The position numbers and the translations under genes were made by a program. From Tillandsia leiboldiana (taxonomy: Eukaryota > Streptophyta > Magnoliopsida > Poales > Bromeliaceae), in contig CM055066.1 in NCBI GenBank assembly GCA_029204045.2, forward strand, positions 17,866,484 through 17,930,483: a stretch of DNA of 64,000 nt, written 5' to 3'. Of the stretch, positions 45,832 through 57,698 are shown in pieces (position 1 is the first letter of the stretch; each line of letters starts with the position of its first letter). Under the pieces are notes generated by a model. The model had not been told where the DNA came from. It ran no database searches and was given only the letters and a program-made list of their open reading frames with translations.

Positions 45832-48476
45832 TGTAGTGATCTGGCCCTTAGGGGTATTTTTGACTCACATCTAAACCATTTAAGCCCTTAAGAGGAATAA
45901 AATTATTTAATTGTTAAAAGTTGGCCAGTGAGTGGTGCTGGTATTTTTCTGCGATAGAGCGCGGAAAATGATGGCCGACGGTGCGATCGGATCTGAAATC
46001 CGAAGTCGGGATCTCCTGGAACGGAAATCTTAGTGATACGGTGATTAGTCATGCATCGGAATCCGTGCGAAATATCTTACAACCGTTGGAGATAAGGTGG
46101 GTTATCTCGTAGGGGATAATTAATTAATTAATTAATTATCCGATGACGGAAAATAGAATTTTCTTACGTACGAATTAAAGAGGAAATTAATTAAAGATAT
46201 AATACGAGCTATATAAGGGATCCCGATTATCGGAAAGAAAAGAAAAGAAAAATAAAACCCTAACTGGTGAGGAGAGAAAGAAAGAGAAAAAGGAAAAGAC
46301 GGAACCCTAGCCGGAAGAAAGGGAAAGGAGAAAGAGAAGGAGCCCGATCTTCCCGTCGATCTTCGGTTAGTAAAATAATTGCTATAAATTATTTGGGATT
46401 TTTCCGTCGTCCTTTTGTTTGAGTTCTTGGGTTCTCCGTCGTATCCGTCACCGTCGCCGTCATCGTCGTCATGCTAGGGCACGGAACGGACGGCGGAGGC
46501 GCGCGGTGCCGCTAGGGCATCGCGCGGAGGAGAATCGCGGACGGTCGATCGCCGCCGCAAGCGGCGATGGGACCGCGCGGGCACCGCGCGGGTCGTACCC
46601 GCGCGGGCGCCGCGCGGGCGACACCCGCGCGGACCCGCAACCGCGTGGGCACCGCGCGGGCGCTGCGCGGCTGCCACGCGGGCGCCGCACGGCTGCCGCG
46701 CGGGCGGCACCCGCGCGGACCTGCAACCGCGCGGGCACCGCACGGGCGCCGCGCGGCTACCGCGTGGGCGCCGCGCGGCTACCGCGCGGGCGGCACCCGC
46801 GCGGACCCGCAACCGCGCGGGCACCGCGCGGGCGCCGCGCGGCTGCCGCGAGGGCGGCACCCGCGCGGACCCGCAACCGCGCGGTCGCCGCGCGGGGCAC
46901 CCACGCGGGCGCCGCGCGGGCAACCCCGCGCGGGGGCGCCGTGCGGGGCCGCACCCGCGCGGGCGTCGCGCGGCCGCCGCACGGGCCGCACCCGCGCGGG
47001 CGTCGCGCGGCCGCCGCACGGGCAGCACCCGCGCGAGGCGCCGCGCCGCGTGGGCGCCGCCCGCGGAGACACGCCGCGCGGTTCCGAACCGCGCGGGGCT
47101 CCGACGGACGGCGACGGCGGCGCGGGATTCCGGTTTTCGTCAACCCGGACGGTGTTGGACTTTTCCGTCGAAAAGAGTAAATTGGGTCTTTTGTTTTGGG
47201 ATGTTAGTACACGTTTTTTACTATAGTTATCCTTGCGGACTTTCTTTAGGTCCAGGTGCGCAGCGGGGGTGCGCGAAGGATTCAGGTGTTCCGATTTCTC
47301 TTCAACTAGGTGGGTACGGTCGCTATATGTGCAACAAGTGCAGTAAGTGCATCTATCATCATTAAAATGCTCTTAATTTGTCTAACAAAGTAGATGGACA
47401 GTTTAACCTTTTGCATAATTGTATTTTATCTAACAATTGAAGCGGCTGCGGTCGCGGTGCTCACTACACGCCGATCTCGGCAAATCCGTTTTCGGATGCT
47501 GCACGTACACAGGCGGATTGGCCTCCGCATGGGTGTACTTTTCCGGAGAAGTGGTCTTTTTGACCCGTGTACCTCACAAAGGGGTGGGAGCCGTGAGGAC
47601 CTCTTCGTGCCTACTGCAAATAGCACACCAGCACCGAGAAGAGGTTAAAAGCATCAAAAAGGTGTTTGCGCACGAGGGGAGACTTTAGTCTCTCCTACAG
47701 GTACTCTGGGGTTAGTGCCCAACTTAATTGATAAATCTGGGGTTGGTGCCCAGCTTAATTATGTACAGGGTTTTAGCGAAGGTTCCGGTGTAATCGGTTT
47801 GCTTCTTATTCCTTATTGATATTTAGACATCTACTTTGTTTGTCACTGACTTTACCCACTCCGTGACAGGTGTTACCAGGTGCGTTAGCCGGGAGGGCGG
47901 TGAGACTGCGTCCCGAGGACCGTAGTCAGGATACTTGGGTTTTTATCTCGTTTTCCTTATACTTTAAATAGTTAATTTGCTTGTGGATCATATTAGTCAT
48001 GGACATGTATGAGTTAGCGCTGTGGATGAGGTGTACTTTTATACTTTGATACTTATAGTGATGTTTTCATACGCGGCACGTTTTCATGATAAACCAAATG
48101 ATTTCGAAAATATTTTCTCAAAACGAAGTGCCGTGTGGGCACGGGTTTTGCAACCGCTGGTTTTATCCTTTCCAAACGTTGATGCCGCTTTAATAACAAG
48201 GTGTCGAGTGGACACCGGTCTTTTAAAACCTTAGTTAAATTACTGAACTCTGTTTGACGATGTATGTCTATTGTATGGTTGATGGTTGATGTATGATGTT
48301 GTAAATGAGACGCCGTGCATATACAAAGGAGACTCTGTCCGTGGGCAGAAAGAATTTGTGTATGTGGCGGTCTGGCACGCACCGGGGATGAGGTTTAAGT
48401 TACCTTGTTAAGAAAAAAAAAATAATACACGCAACTTTCCGCTTTGACAGACTCAAAAACCACCGGGGGCGTGACA
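45832..48476 (+). repeat. 3' LTR of D (2645 bp)
   Basis: TGTAGTGATCTGGCCC to GGGGGCGTGACA. Preceded by GACGAAACTTTTTATAAAGT and then GTGAGTGG, so the usual G-rich polypurine tract is absent or degraded. Same parts as the 5' LTR, with a rearranged GC block. Confidence 0.93.
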
Positions 48477-48696
48477 TAAGATCATGATAGATGTAATTGA
48501 ACTTGTTCAACTTTAAGGGATTTAATTCTTATAAATTTCTGTTTCATTATTTAGATATTATTGATAGATTTAGCATAATCTATTTCTTTTAACATGAAAC
48601 GATGATTTTAATTTAAAGTTGATACACAGAAGTGCTTACAATCTTTTTCTGGATTTTCTAGAATTTTTCAAAATTTTTCTGAAGAAAAAGTTTGGA

Positions 48697-48830
48697 GCCG
48701 ATCCGGACTGGATAATCCGATCCGGATTCCGAACGCAGGAATTTCCTGCGGGTAGCCGATCCGGACTGGATTCACGATCCGATCCGGACCGCGGTTAGGG
48801 TTTCTTATAGAACAAAAGGGTTTTGATTTT
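48697..48830 (+). promoter_or_regulatory. Putative internal promoter of A'
   Basis: Four TCCGGA boxes (GATCCGGACT/GATCCGGATT/GATCCGGACC forms) at about 48698-48790, then TTCTTATAGAAC near 48800 and the same leader as in A and B. Confidence 0.45.
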
Positions 48831-48925
48831 CTTTTACTGCAATCTTTTGTTCAAAACTCTCCAGAGCTTCTCTCTCTAGAAATCAACCGATTTGGAGCCT
48901 TTCAAACTCAAGTTCTTCGATTCCA

Positions 48926-49307
48926 AGTAAGTTTTCTTGATCAAAAACTCGGTTTTTCACAGTTTTCACTATTTTGCTCAAAACGTGATGGAAATTTTGT
49001 AACTTTTTCGTTTGAGATTGGTTTTTGCTCAAATTTCTTTTGAAATAAGAACTCTGGGTAGATTAGTTTTGATTATATGCTAGGTTTTCTCTTGATTAAC
49101 GGATTTTTAGGCTTCGATTTCTAAAAATTCGGTTTTAGGGCATATAATAGGAATTTTTGAAAATCATGGGATTGATCTATTTTTAAATTCTTTTTGCAAA
49201 ACTAATTTGATTCCTAGTCTCTCTACACGATAATGATTGTTCGGGTATAATTTTTCAAATTTTTGAAAATTAACAATTTTTTCGTGTTCTTGAGTTGTTG
49301 CTCACAG
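48926..49307 (+). other. Predicted 5'-UTR intron of A' (382 nt)
   Basis: GTAAGT donor at 48926 and CTCACAG acceptor ending at 49307, matching A and B. Confidence 0.5.
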
Positions 49308-49334
49308 GATTCTCTTTCACAAACTTTAGCAGCG

Positions 49335-50766
49335 ATGGTAATCACTTGGTTAATATTCCTTCTCTCTGCTATGGTGCACACGAGAGCGACAAATAAATTA
49401 AAAAGAGCGAAGAAAACTCTTCGAAAAGCGGAGTGTGTTTTTCTTGATGATTCAGAGACTGAACCAGAAAAAGATGAGGTGTATTGGGATGAACTAATGG
49501 ATGAGGAATCGACGCCTCTTAAAGTCGACACGGAAGACCCCTGTTTCTTCAAAAGGAAAAACTGCAGTGGATAAAGGAAAAGCACCAATGACTTCATCAT
49601 CCATTTCGATTAAAAGAAAATGACTTGCTCGACGGCTTGGACGAGCACGAGGTTTTGAAATTAATGAACCAGTGGCTCCTGATTCTCCACCTCGCTTGGA
49701 AGAAGTAGTTATTAATACTGACCGCTTCAGAGCATTTGAAAATCGGGAATGCATTGGCGAGAGGCACGTTAATGTTGGTGCTCTTCGAGACCACTCACCA
49801 GAATTTGGCAAACTGATTGAGGAAGGCAATCTTATTCAGATCTGTAGATTTCCAGAGATGCTTGGCTATTGTTTGCATCGCGTGAGGACCTTTTACTCAA
49901 ATGCACGACATCTTCAGGAAGATGAAGACTGTTCTATGCAGTTTTACACAAACATCCAAGGGACAAGACTCAAAATAACTCCACAGTTAATTGGGGAGGT
50001 CTTAGGGATGCAAGCGAGCAGATCAGGGATTAACTACTTGACAAACACAATGTGGCAAACAGTTATACAAGGAATATGTCTGGAAAGCACTCAATCGACG
50101 GAGAAATCTGTCAAGTCCAAACAACTCCGTCTTGAGTACCGATTTCTAAATTTCATTACATGTTACAATATCCTTCCAAACATGCAGACAAAGGTTGTAA
50201 GATGGGATCGAATGCTGTTTTTGTATCTCCTAGGACATCCATCTGAGGCAGCGGGATTGAACATGAATATCCCATACATTATTTGGAATAGGATGACTAG
50301 ATATGTTGAGCTTCCCCATCCTACCGAAAGACTCCCTTTTGCATTGATCATTATGAGGATCTTGAAGAAATTTCAGATTGATATAAGTTCAACATCGTAT
50401 CAACATTGCTTGGGCATGATCAATGAATCCACCATTGTTAAGTCCCTTCATAAGCTACCTCATGTCACTTCGACTCCTCCATGCAGAACGAAACCCGGAG
50501 TCGGCACTTCCGCATCTCAGTCACGGCAAGCACCAGCACCAGATGATGAAGCGTCTGTAACATCAATTTTTAGGGAGCAGCAACGTTTATCTTTTGAACA
50601 AGAACAGATTACGAAAGAGCAGAAGCGAATTTCAGAGGAACTTGAAATCATTACGGCATCCCAGATCACTTTGACTAAAACGGTCTCTTCAATGAAAAAG
50701 CTGATAAGGAAGATGTTTTCGAAAATAGGATGTAGCACCTCCGACGAATCAGCCTCCGATGAATAA
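49335..50766 (+). pseudogene. Extra ORF of A', longest version, one frameshift and one stop
   Basis: Starts MVITWLIFLLSAMVHTR at 49335. A shift near 49520-49560 ends this frame at 49574; the continuing frame has a TGA at 49621-49623 and is then open to 50766. After NRECIGERHVNV comes a domain of about 200 aa (about 49760-50470) absent from A and B. It contains FRAFENRECIGER, QFYTNIQG, ITPQLIGEVLGM and YNILPNM motifs. From memory it resembles the widespread plant domain called putative plant transposon protein (PF20167), which needs checking. The end is a coiled-coil-like stretch (REQQRLSFEQEQITKEQKRI) and an acidic Ser/Asp tail. This is the fullest architecture of the three copies. Confidence 0.75.
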
Positions 50767-51405
50767 AATTTTTTGTCTAACTTTTTTTACTCTCTTCTGT
50801 GTAGTTTTTAAAATTTTAACTCTCCTTTTTATTTTGTAATTTTGACTTGTTTTGTGACAAAAAGGGGGAGAGAGAGACAAACAATGGTTGTGCACATTGT
50901 GCACTTTGAACATGTTTGTGAACTTTGAACCTATGAAAGGTAAGTATGACTTCAACTTTGGTTTTGTATTGTCTCGCATGCATGCCTCGACTAACTATTC
51001 GACTAACTATTTGGGCATGTATTATTACTAACAAGTTGTTTGATTACTAACAAGTTCTATGACATTTGAATTTATTGCTTAGAAGATATGTCTACTTCTG
51101 ATTATGATATCTTAATACATATCTGAGTTCATAAATGTCATAGTGAGTATAAACTCTATCTCTGTTGGTTTTGAATGCTAAAAATTCTTGAGGTATCTAA
51201 CGATCTCTTTTGTCAAGAATGATTTCTTTTTGCAGAGAGTACAGATGTCTAAGTCTAGAGTCTGTTTAAGGAGTTTACCTCATGTACTTATTTCCTGGTT
51301 CTTAAAATGTAAATTTTTGTTGTATGGTGATAGCAACAAAAGTATCTTTTTGAATTTTCTTGAGTGGATTCTCTGTTTTGTCACGAAACCGCCAAAGGGG
51401 GAGAT
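50767..51405 (+). other. Spacer of A' between extra ORF and 3' LTR
   Basis: No ORF. Purine tract at about 50859-50876 after TTTGTGAC; terminal tract CCAAAGGGGGAGAT ends at 51405. Confidence 0.7.
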
Positions 51406-52732
51406 TGTTAAGGAATTTGTTTTGGCATATTTCGTGAAAGTGTTGAGTCTTGAAGATTGAAGGTTAACAAGTTTGGATTATATATCTCAATCTCAAGAAA
51501 GAAGAATTCAAAAGGATCATGTACGTTTAACTAATTAATTTTGATGATCCGAATACTTCTTATAGTGTAGAAACACTTGGATGAATTTTTAATTGCATAA
51601 AAATCAAAAAATTGGACATACTACATGTTCAGGATCCGGATCGGGCACTACAGTCCGGACCCCGAACATAGGGTAGTTCATGCGCAATTCCAGTCCGGAC
51701 CGTGGTATTTCAGTCCGGACCCCGAACGATAATTCTGATGGAATTGCTTGGACAGTCCGGACCGTGGTATTTCAGTCCGGACCCAGAACGTTAATTCTGA
51801 AAGAATTGCATGAACAGTCCGGACCGTGGAAATTACAGTCCGGACCCCGAAGGTATGTTTTTCTGGAAAAAGTCTGTTTCGCTACGACAGTCCGGACCGT
51901 CAATTCCAGTCTGGACCGTCGTCCTGTAAAATTCCAGAAAAGGTTAGTTTTTTATTCTTATCCTCTTCCAATGGTTTCTAACCTATAAATAAACCCTACG
52001 ATTCATTTTTTAGGGTAATCCAAAAAAGACGGTCAAAAGAGAAAAATCCACATATAGAGAAGAAAGGAAATAACTAGATTAAATCTATGTTTCTTCATCT
52101 ATATTGATTAATTTGATTCTAGGTTTTCATACTCAGATTTTGAGTAGAATCAAATTAATGAATACTTAGATGGTATTTCCGATCTATCTTTGATCTAAGT
52201 ATTCGGCGGATCATCACCACCCAAAAATAACGATTTTCCCAAAATCGGCTCGTGGACTCGCGAGGCCTTGTGGATTCAAGTTGCTACCGCTCTCGTGGAT
52301 TCGGAGCGAGGTACGTTCGTGGATTCGAGATGTGCTACTGGGTGAAGACCGTGGATTCAGTTGGATGTCTTGGATTCGACGTTGGACGCCGTGGATTCGG
52401 CGTTGGACGCTAATCGTGGATTCGAGGAGCGTTGCGGAGCGACCAGAGAAGATCTACTAGGAGCGTATGGAAAAAGGTCGAGTCGTCTGTGAGTATGGTA
52501 TATCACCTTTGTACGTGTGTTAATTCTAGTGGATTTCGCCGTGTTATCGGTCCCGTGGTTTTTTACTCCGGTGTTGGAGTTTTCCACGTAAAAATCTTGC
52601 GTATTATATTTTCATTTCCGCATTGGGTTTTATTACGCAACGATTTTTGAGTGTTTTTTTGTTTACACCTATTCACCCCCCCTCTAGGTGGTTTTTCCCC
52701 TATTTAGATCCATATCTTAACATAACCCAACA
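51406..52732 (+). repeat. 3' LTR of A' (1327 bp)
   Basis: TGTTAAGGAATTTG to CCCAACA. GTCCGGACC-type array (about 51630-51920), TATA-like CCTATAAATAAACC at about 51982, hairpin 52107-52159, GTGGATTCG repeats. Same subfamily as B, and therefore distinct from A. Confidence 0.93.
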
Positions 52733-52734
52733 CA

Positions 52735-54906
52735 GTTGACCCGACGAAGATTGATACATTTCGGGGTTGGCCGAGATCGACGACGGTTACAGAGGTTCAG
52801 AGCTTTCTGGGCTTGGCAGGCTATTACCGTCGGTTCGTAGAGGGCTTTGCGAAGCTCTCTACTCCCCTGACCTGTTTGACTAGGAAGAGGATGAGGTTTG
52901 TTTGGACTGAGCAGTGTCAGCAGAGTTTTGAGGAGCTGAAGAGGAGACTGATTTCAGCACCAGTTCTTACACTGCCAGTGATGGGAGATGGATTCGTGAT
53001 ATATAGTGACGCCGCTCACAGCGGATTGGGTTGTGTTTTGATGCAGCATGGTAGGGTAATAGCTTATGCTTCACGGCAATTAAAGGACCATGAGAAGAAT
53101 TACCCTACTCATGATTTGGAGCTTGCAGCTGTGGTGTTCGCATTGAAACTCTGGCGGCATTACCTCTACGGTGAGCATTGCAAGATCTATACGGATCATA
53201 AAAGCTTAAAGTATTTGTTTACTCAAAAGGAGCTGAACCTGAGGCAACGCCGGTGGTTGGAGTTACTAAAGGACTATGATGTGAGCATCCTTTATCATCC
53301 CGGCAAGGCCAATGTTGTAGCAGATGCTTTGAGTCGGAGGTCAGCGCAGAGTTTGAGCATGTTGATCACACAGCAGGCACCGCTTATTGAGCAGATGAGG
53401 CGACTTCAGATTGAGGTAGTATCCCCTGGGGTCTCTGCTAGACTCATGTCTATGGTCTTGCAGCCCACTTTGTTGGACAGGATCAGGAAGACACAGAGTG
53501 AGGACCCCCACTTGGAGAGGATCAGATCACAGATACAGGCAGATCAGATAGGGGATTTTACAGTGGATAGCTCGGGAGTACTGCGGTACAGGGACCGAGT
53601 ATGTGTGCCTATGGATCCTGAGATCAGAGACCAGATTTTGAGAGAGGCCCATTGTACACCTTATACCATTCATCCTGGTGGTACTAAGATGTATAAGGAC
53701 CTCAAGGCACATTTTTGGTGGTCCGGATTGAAGCGGGACATTGGAAGATTTGTAGCTCACTGTCTAACTTGCCAGCAAGTGAAAGTAGAACACCGGGTTC
53801 CTGCTGGCAAGTTACAGAGTCTTCCAATTCCCGAGTGGAAGTGGGACCACATCACCATGGACTTTGTTACTGGGCTGCCGAGAGCGCAGAGTGGAGCCGA
53901 CGCAGTTTGGGTTATTGTGGATAGACTCACCAAGTCTGCACATTTCTTGCCTGTTCAGATGACTTGGTCATTGGAGCGTTTGGCACAGCTGTATTTGGAT
54001 GAGATAGTGAGGCTGCACGGTGTTCCAGCGTCGATTGTTTCAGATCGGGACCCGAGGTTTGTGTCACGCTTTTCGGGGAGTTTACAGTCAGCCTTGGGGA
54101 CCCAGCTCAGATTTAGCACTGCTTTCCACCCACAGACTGATGGCCAGTCCGAGCGCACCATTCAGACCCTTGAGGATATGTTGAGAGCGTGCGTTATGGA
54201 TTTTGGATGAGGGTGGTACCGACACTTACCTTTGGTTGAGTTTGCGTACAACAACAGCTATCAGGCGAGCATTCAGATGGCTCCGTTTAAGGCGTTGTAT
54301 GGACGCAAGTGTCGGTCGCCCTTGTATTGGAGTGACGTGGGTGAGAGGAGGACTTTGGGACCAGATTTATTGCTGGAGGCTGAGGAGAAAGTCAGAGTTG
54401 TTCGTCGACACCTTGAGATAGCCCAGAGTCGTCAGAGGAGCTACGCTGATACTCGACGGCGAGACCTAGAGTTTCAGATTGGTGACCATGTCTTCTTGAA
54501 GGTCTCGCCCTCGAAAGGGGTCCGGAGATTTGGAGTGCGTGGGAAGCTCAGTCCCCGTTTTATTGGACCCATTGAGGTACTTGAGAGGGTAGGCCCCGTG
54601 GCTTATAGAGTTGCTCTTCCTCCACGCCTGGCCGGAGTACATGATGTTTTCCACGTCTCAGCTCTGAGGAGATATGTGTTTGACCCGTCGCACGTGATTG
54701 ACTTCACTCCTCTGGAGATCGGCGAGGACCAGGCTTATGAGGAGCGCCCGTTGCGAATTCTTGCTCGTGAGGTGAGGGAATTGCGCAATCGGGCCATTCC
54801 GTATGTGAAGATCTTGTGGAGCAATCACGAGGAGCGAGAGGCTACTTGGGAGCTGGAGACACAGATGAGAGATGCCTACCCCTTTCTGTTCGACACTTCC
54901 GGTTGA
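52735..54906 (+). pseudogene. Pol of G: RT end, RNase H, integrase, chromodomain-like tail; one stop
   Basis: A single frame begins VDPTKIDTF right at the A' boundary. RNase H: YSDAAHSGLGCVLMQ, LELAAVVFALKLWRHYL, VVADALSRR. Integrase zinc finger: HPGGTKMYKDLK, HCLTCQQVKVEH. Core: MDFVTGLPRAQ, SDRDPRFVSRF, QTDGQSERTIQ. The tail has PYVKILWSNHEEREATWELE. The only defect seen is TGA at 54208-54210, just before the WYRHLPLVEF motif. Protease and most of RT lie on the far side of A'. Apart from that stop and the A' insertion this is a well-preserved pol. Confidence 0.92.
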
Positions 54907-54957
54907 GGTACGCCTGTCTTACTTTACTTTATTTCGGGGACGAAACTTCCTTTTAGT

Positions 54958-54966
54958 GGGGGAGGA
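54958..54966 (+). other. Polypurine tract of G
   Basis: GGGGGAGGA immediately before the LTR, after GGGGACGAAAC and TTTTAGT. C has the identical tract at 30341-30349. Confidence 0.85.
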
Positions 54967-55294
54967 TGTAGTGGCCCTAGTTCCCATGCAGCGTTCTTCC
55001 GATGAATCCACTGTTAGAACACCTAGTGTCGGTGTATCTGGCCCATGGTGCATCAATGGGATGCCACAGATGGACCCTATGTGATATCACTTGCTGTGTT
55101 GGCTTTCGGCTAGGTTTGCCGAAATTTTTGAAAAGAATTAGGCCAAACAGAGGTCAAAAATGGATTCAGCACCGAAAAATGCTTGAAAACGGCTATTTGC
55201 TTGTTTGATTCTGAGTCAGGATGCCCAAAAACGGACTCCCGGAAGTTTTCAGTGGTTTTTGGTGCATGGGAGGGGTCGTAGACCGCCGGCATGC

Positions 55295-55928
55295 CACGTG
55301 GCGGCCTATCATTGGCCGGTTTACGACGCGCGGTCCACAGAGCAGCGCGGCGGGGTGCACAGACCCGGCGCAGGGACACATGGCACCGCCTGATTGGCGG
55401 GCTCAGGGCGCGCGGTCTATCGGGTGTGCATGGACCAAGGCGGGGACACGTGGCAGCCTCCGGTTGGTCGGTGCACGCGGCGCGGTCCACGGAATTCCAA
55501 AGCGGAATGCGTGGACCGGGTGCAGGGGACACGTGTCACCCTCTGATTCGCGGGCGCAGCAGGCGCGGTGCACGGGACGCGTGGCCGGCTCCTCAGGCTG
55601 CGTGCGCACGTGGAGCCACGTCGCGCGACCGGCTCCACGTGCGGCGACCGGTCGGCGGGTCAGCCGGGAGGACACATGGTGCCCGCTCATTGGCGGGCGC
55701 CAACCGCCATACTGTTTGCTGGGTGGACACGTGGCAGCCATCGAGTGGCCCCGCACCGCTGTTTCCTGTGCGGCGGGACACGTGGCAGCACCTCGTGGTT
55801 TCGGGCGTGAACAGTGTTGGGCTGGCCCAACACTGTAGCCGCCCGAATGTTTCGGGCGCCCAAAAGTTGGGCCCAAAAGCCCAATGCTTGATTTTTTTTG
55901 GCTTTTCCGGGTGAGGCCTATAAATAGG
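55295..55928 (+). promoter_or_regulatory. CACGTG-box array and TATA box in the G LTR
   Basis: CACGTG at 55295, 55447, 55530, 55607, 55636, 55728 and 55779, most in the form ACACGTGGC or CCACGTGGC. Related ACACATGG and CCACGTCG sites lie between them. TATAAATAGG is at 55919-55928. G-box/ABRE cores of this form bind plant bZIP and bHLH factors. Confidence 0.6.
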
Positions 55929-57670
55929 CCTCTTGGGGCCTCGTTTTAGAGCTTTTCCCGAGAGCTTTTGGCTTTGAGCCCTTCACCAATTTTCCTTCTC
56001 TTCCTCTTGCACATCATTTGGCGGAGGCTCAGATTTTTTGGAGGCCGCGACGATGACGACTTCTGCATCGTAGTGCGGAGCGGCGATTTACTATTGGAGG
56101 CCCATTTTCGTCGCACTTCAGTCTGGGAGGTCTACAGAGCTACCCCGACGATATTTTTGGACGATTTCTGCGGCGACGGTTTCACGAGAGGTAGATCTAC
56201 AAATTTCGTGTTGGTCACTTTTTCCAGATTGAGCTTTTATTGGGGTTCTGGGTACATTTTTAACCCCCTTTGCGGCTGATGACTGTTTGGACAACACCCA
56301 CTTGTCGGATTTTTATCTCCTCATCCGGACATTGGATTTCGACGATTCAGGACTCTATCGACATCTACTCTTCGAGAGGATCGCCGTCATATTTTTATTT
56401 GAATTTTTGGAGGATGTTTTTCAGGTGAAATTTTCGTGTTTAAGGGACTGTTCATCACAGATTTTTGGGAACTTGGAATTGTGTGGATTAAAGTGTAATC
56501 TGGGAATATGTTTTGTACCCAGGAGATTGTGAGCACTGCTACCGTGTTCTTGGCTTGGTGGATTTTATGAGTTTCTATTTCTGGGTATTCTCAGCTGTAC
56601 GACTCCGGACAGTTAGCACATTCAGGTGGGTGACTTTGCTTCCAAGATCTATGGATTGCGTGCTAATTCTTTGTATGTAGGATCATGCATGTTAGTAATT
56701 GGACTAAAAAGCATGTGGAAACTGAATGTTGTTACTCTTGATATCAGTCGCTGAATTTTGTGATCTTATTGTGTTTCCTACCACATGTTAATTATTGAAA
56801 TCTTGGAAATTGACCTAGCACCCCTGTCATATGTATCATGTTCAGCCAGACTGTAGAAAACTTCAACTTGGGCTAGGTTTCTTTATTGCTCTAGACATTC
56901 CCACCTCACTGTATTATACTTTTCACTCTGGACTTAGCTTTTCCTCGCCCGGGTTGTGGGCCGAGAGGTCGGGTGGTTGTGGGATGCATTTGCACTCGTG
57001 TCTGGGGACCGAGTGGAGTTGATAGCAGTCTGTAGATCTGATTTCTTTGGGAGAGTGATAGTGATGGTAGATCTGGGTTCTTGGGAGCTGTCAGACTGAC
57101 AGTGATTCTCAGCTGTGTAGATTCCAGCCAGTGAGTGAGACAGTGATTTTGTTGGTTAGCCGATCTTGTTGATCGAGGATTTGGATCATAGCCTGCATGA
57201 GCCACATTGAGCTTGACAGAGATACTTTACAGAGATACTTGATATGGGTTACTTTTGACTCGAGCGGGTCGCTCCGCTCGCGTGCCACTCCGGAGTAGGC
57301 GAGACCGGGTTGTTATACCGGCGTGAGATTGAGCTTTACTATCGCGACTTGTCGTTGCATTTGTCCCTCTGGCTGAGCTAGTTTTGGCAGTCATGGACGT
57401 CCTACGTTAGTCCGCTACTCCGGGACGTAACGGCAGTAGGTTGGCGCAGGTTTGACTGGACCCGAGGAGGCAGTCAGTTTAGATTGGGTGATCAGAGATG
57501 AGAGTTAGTTGTGGCATCATGTTCTTTCTGTTCCACTCTTTGAGCATCTAGATAGAGGCATAGTAGCTGTAGAGTTCCTTTTCCCAGCTTTCCTTACAGC
57601 ACTGCATATGTTACTTTATGCCTCTAGTAGACTTAGTGGGCAGACCGTCGGGCTTGTTGGCGGCACCCAC

Positions 57671-57698
57671 TGAGAACTACTGTGGGATGTAGTTCTCA
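57671..57698 (+). other. 10-bp stem hairpin in the G LTR
   Basis: TGAGAACTAC pairs with GTAGTTCTCA across TGTGGGAT. Homologous to the hairpins in the C LTRs and the solo LTR. Confidence 0.6.

Larger units (their letters stand above)
36275..48476 (+). mobile_element. Element D: Tekay-type gypsy element with GC-rich LTR block and an assembly gap
   Basis: Flanked by TAAGA at 36270-36274 and 48477-48481. Contents: LTR 36275-38892, PBS, shortened gag, RT, two versions of the remaining pol around a 100-N gap, then LTR 45832-48476. Pol ends in the chromodomain-like tail of chromoviruses. The part between gag and RT that should hold protease is missing. Confidence 0.93.
48477..52732 (+). mobile_element. 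Copia A', right visible segment
   Basis: Starts with the duplicated TAAGA and continues the spacer. It then holds the internal promoter, intron, extra ORF, polypurine tract and 3' LTR. The LTR ends at 52732 and is followed by gypsy pol of G starting CAGTT, the expected right TSD (left copy off the window). Confidence 0.9.

Noticed and set aside
49672..50766. A host gene at 49672-50766
   Set aside because: It is flanked by the copia spacer, intron and polypurine tract in the same order as A and B, and its ends match their extra ORFs.
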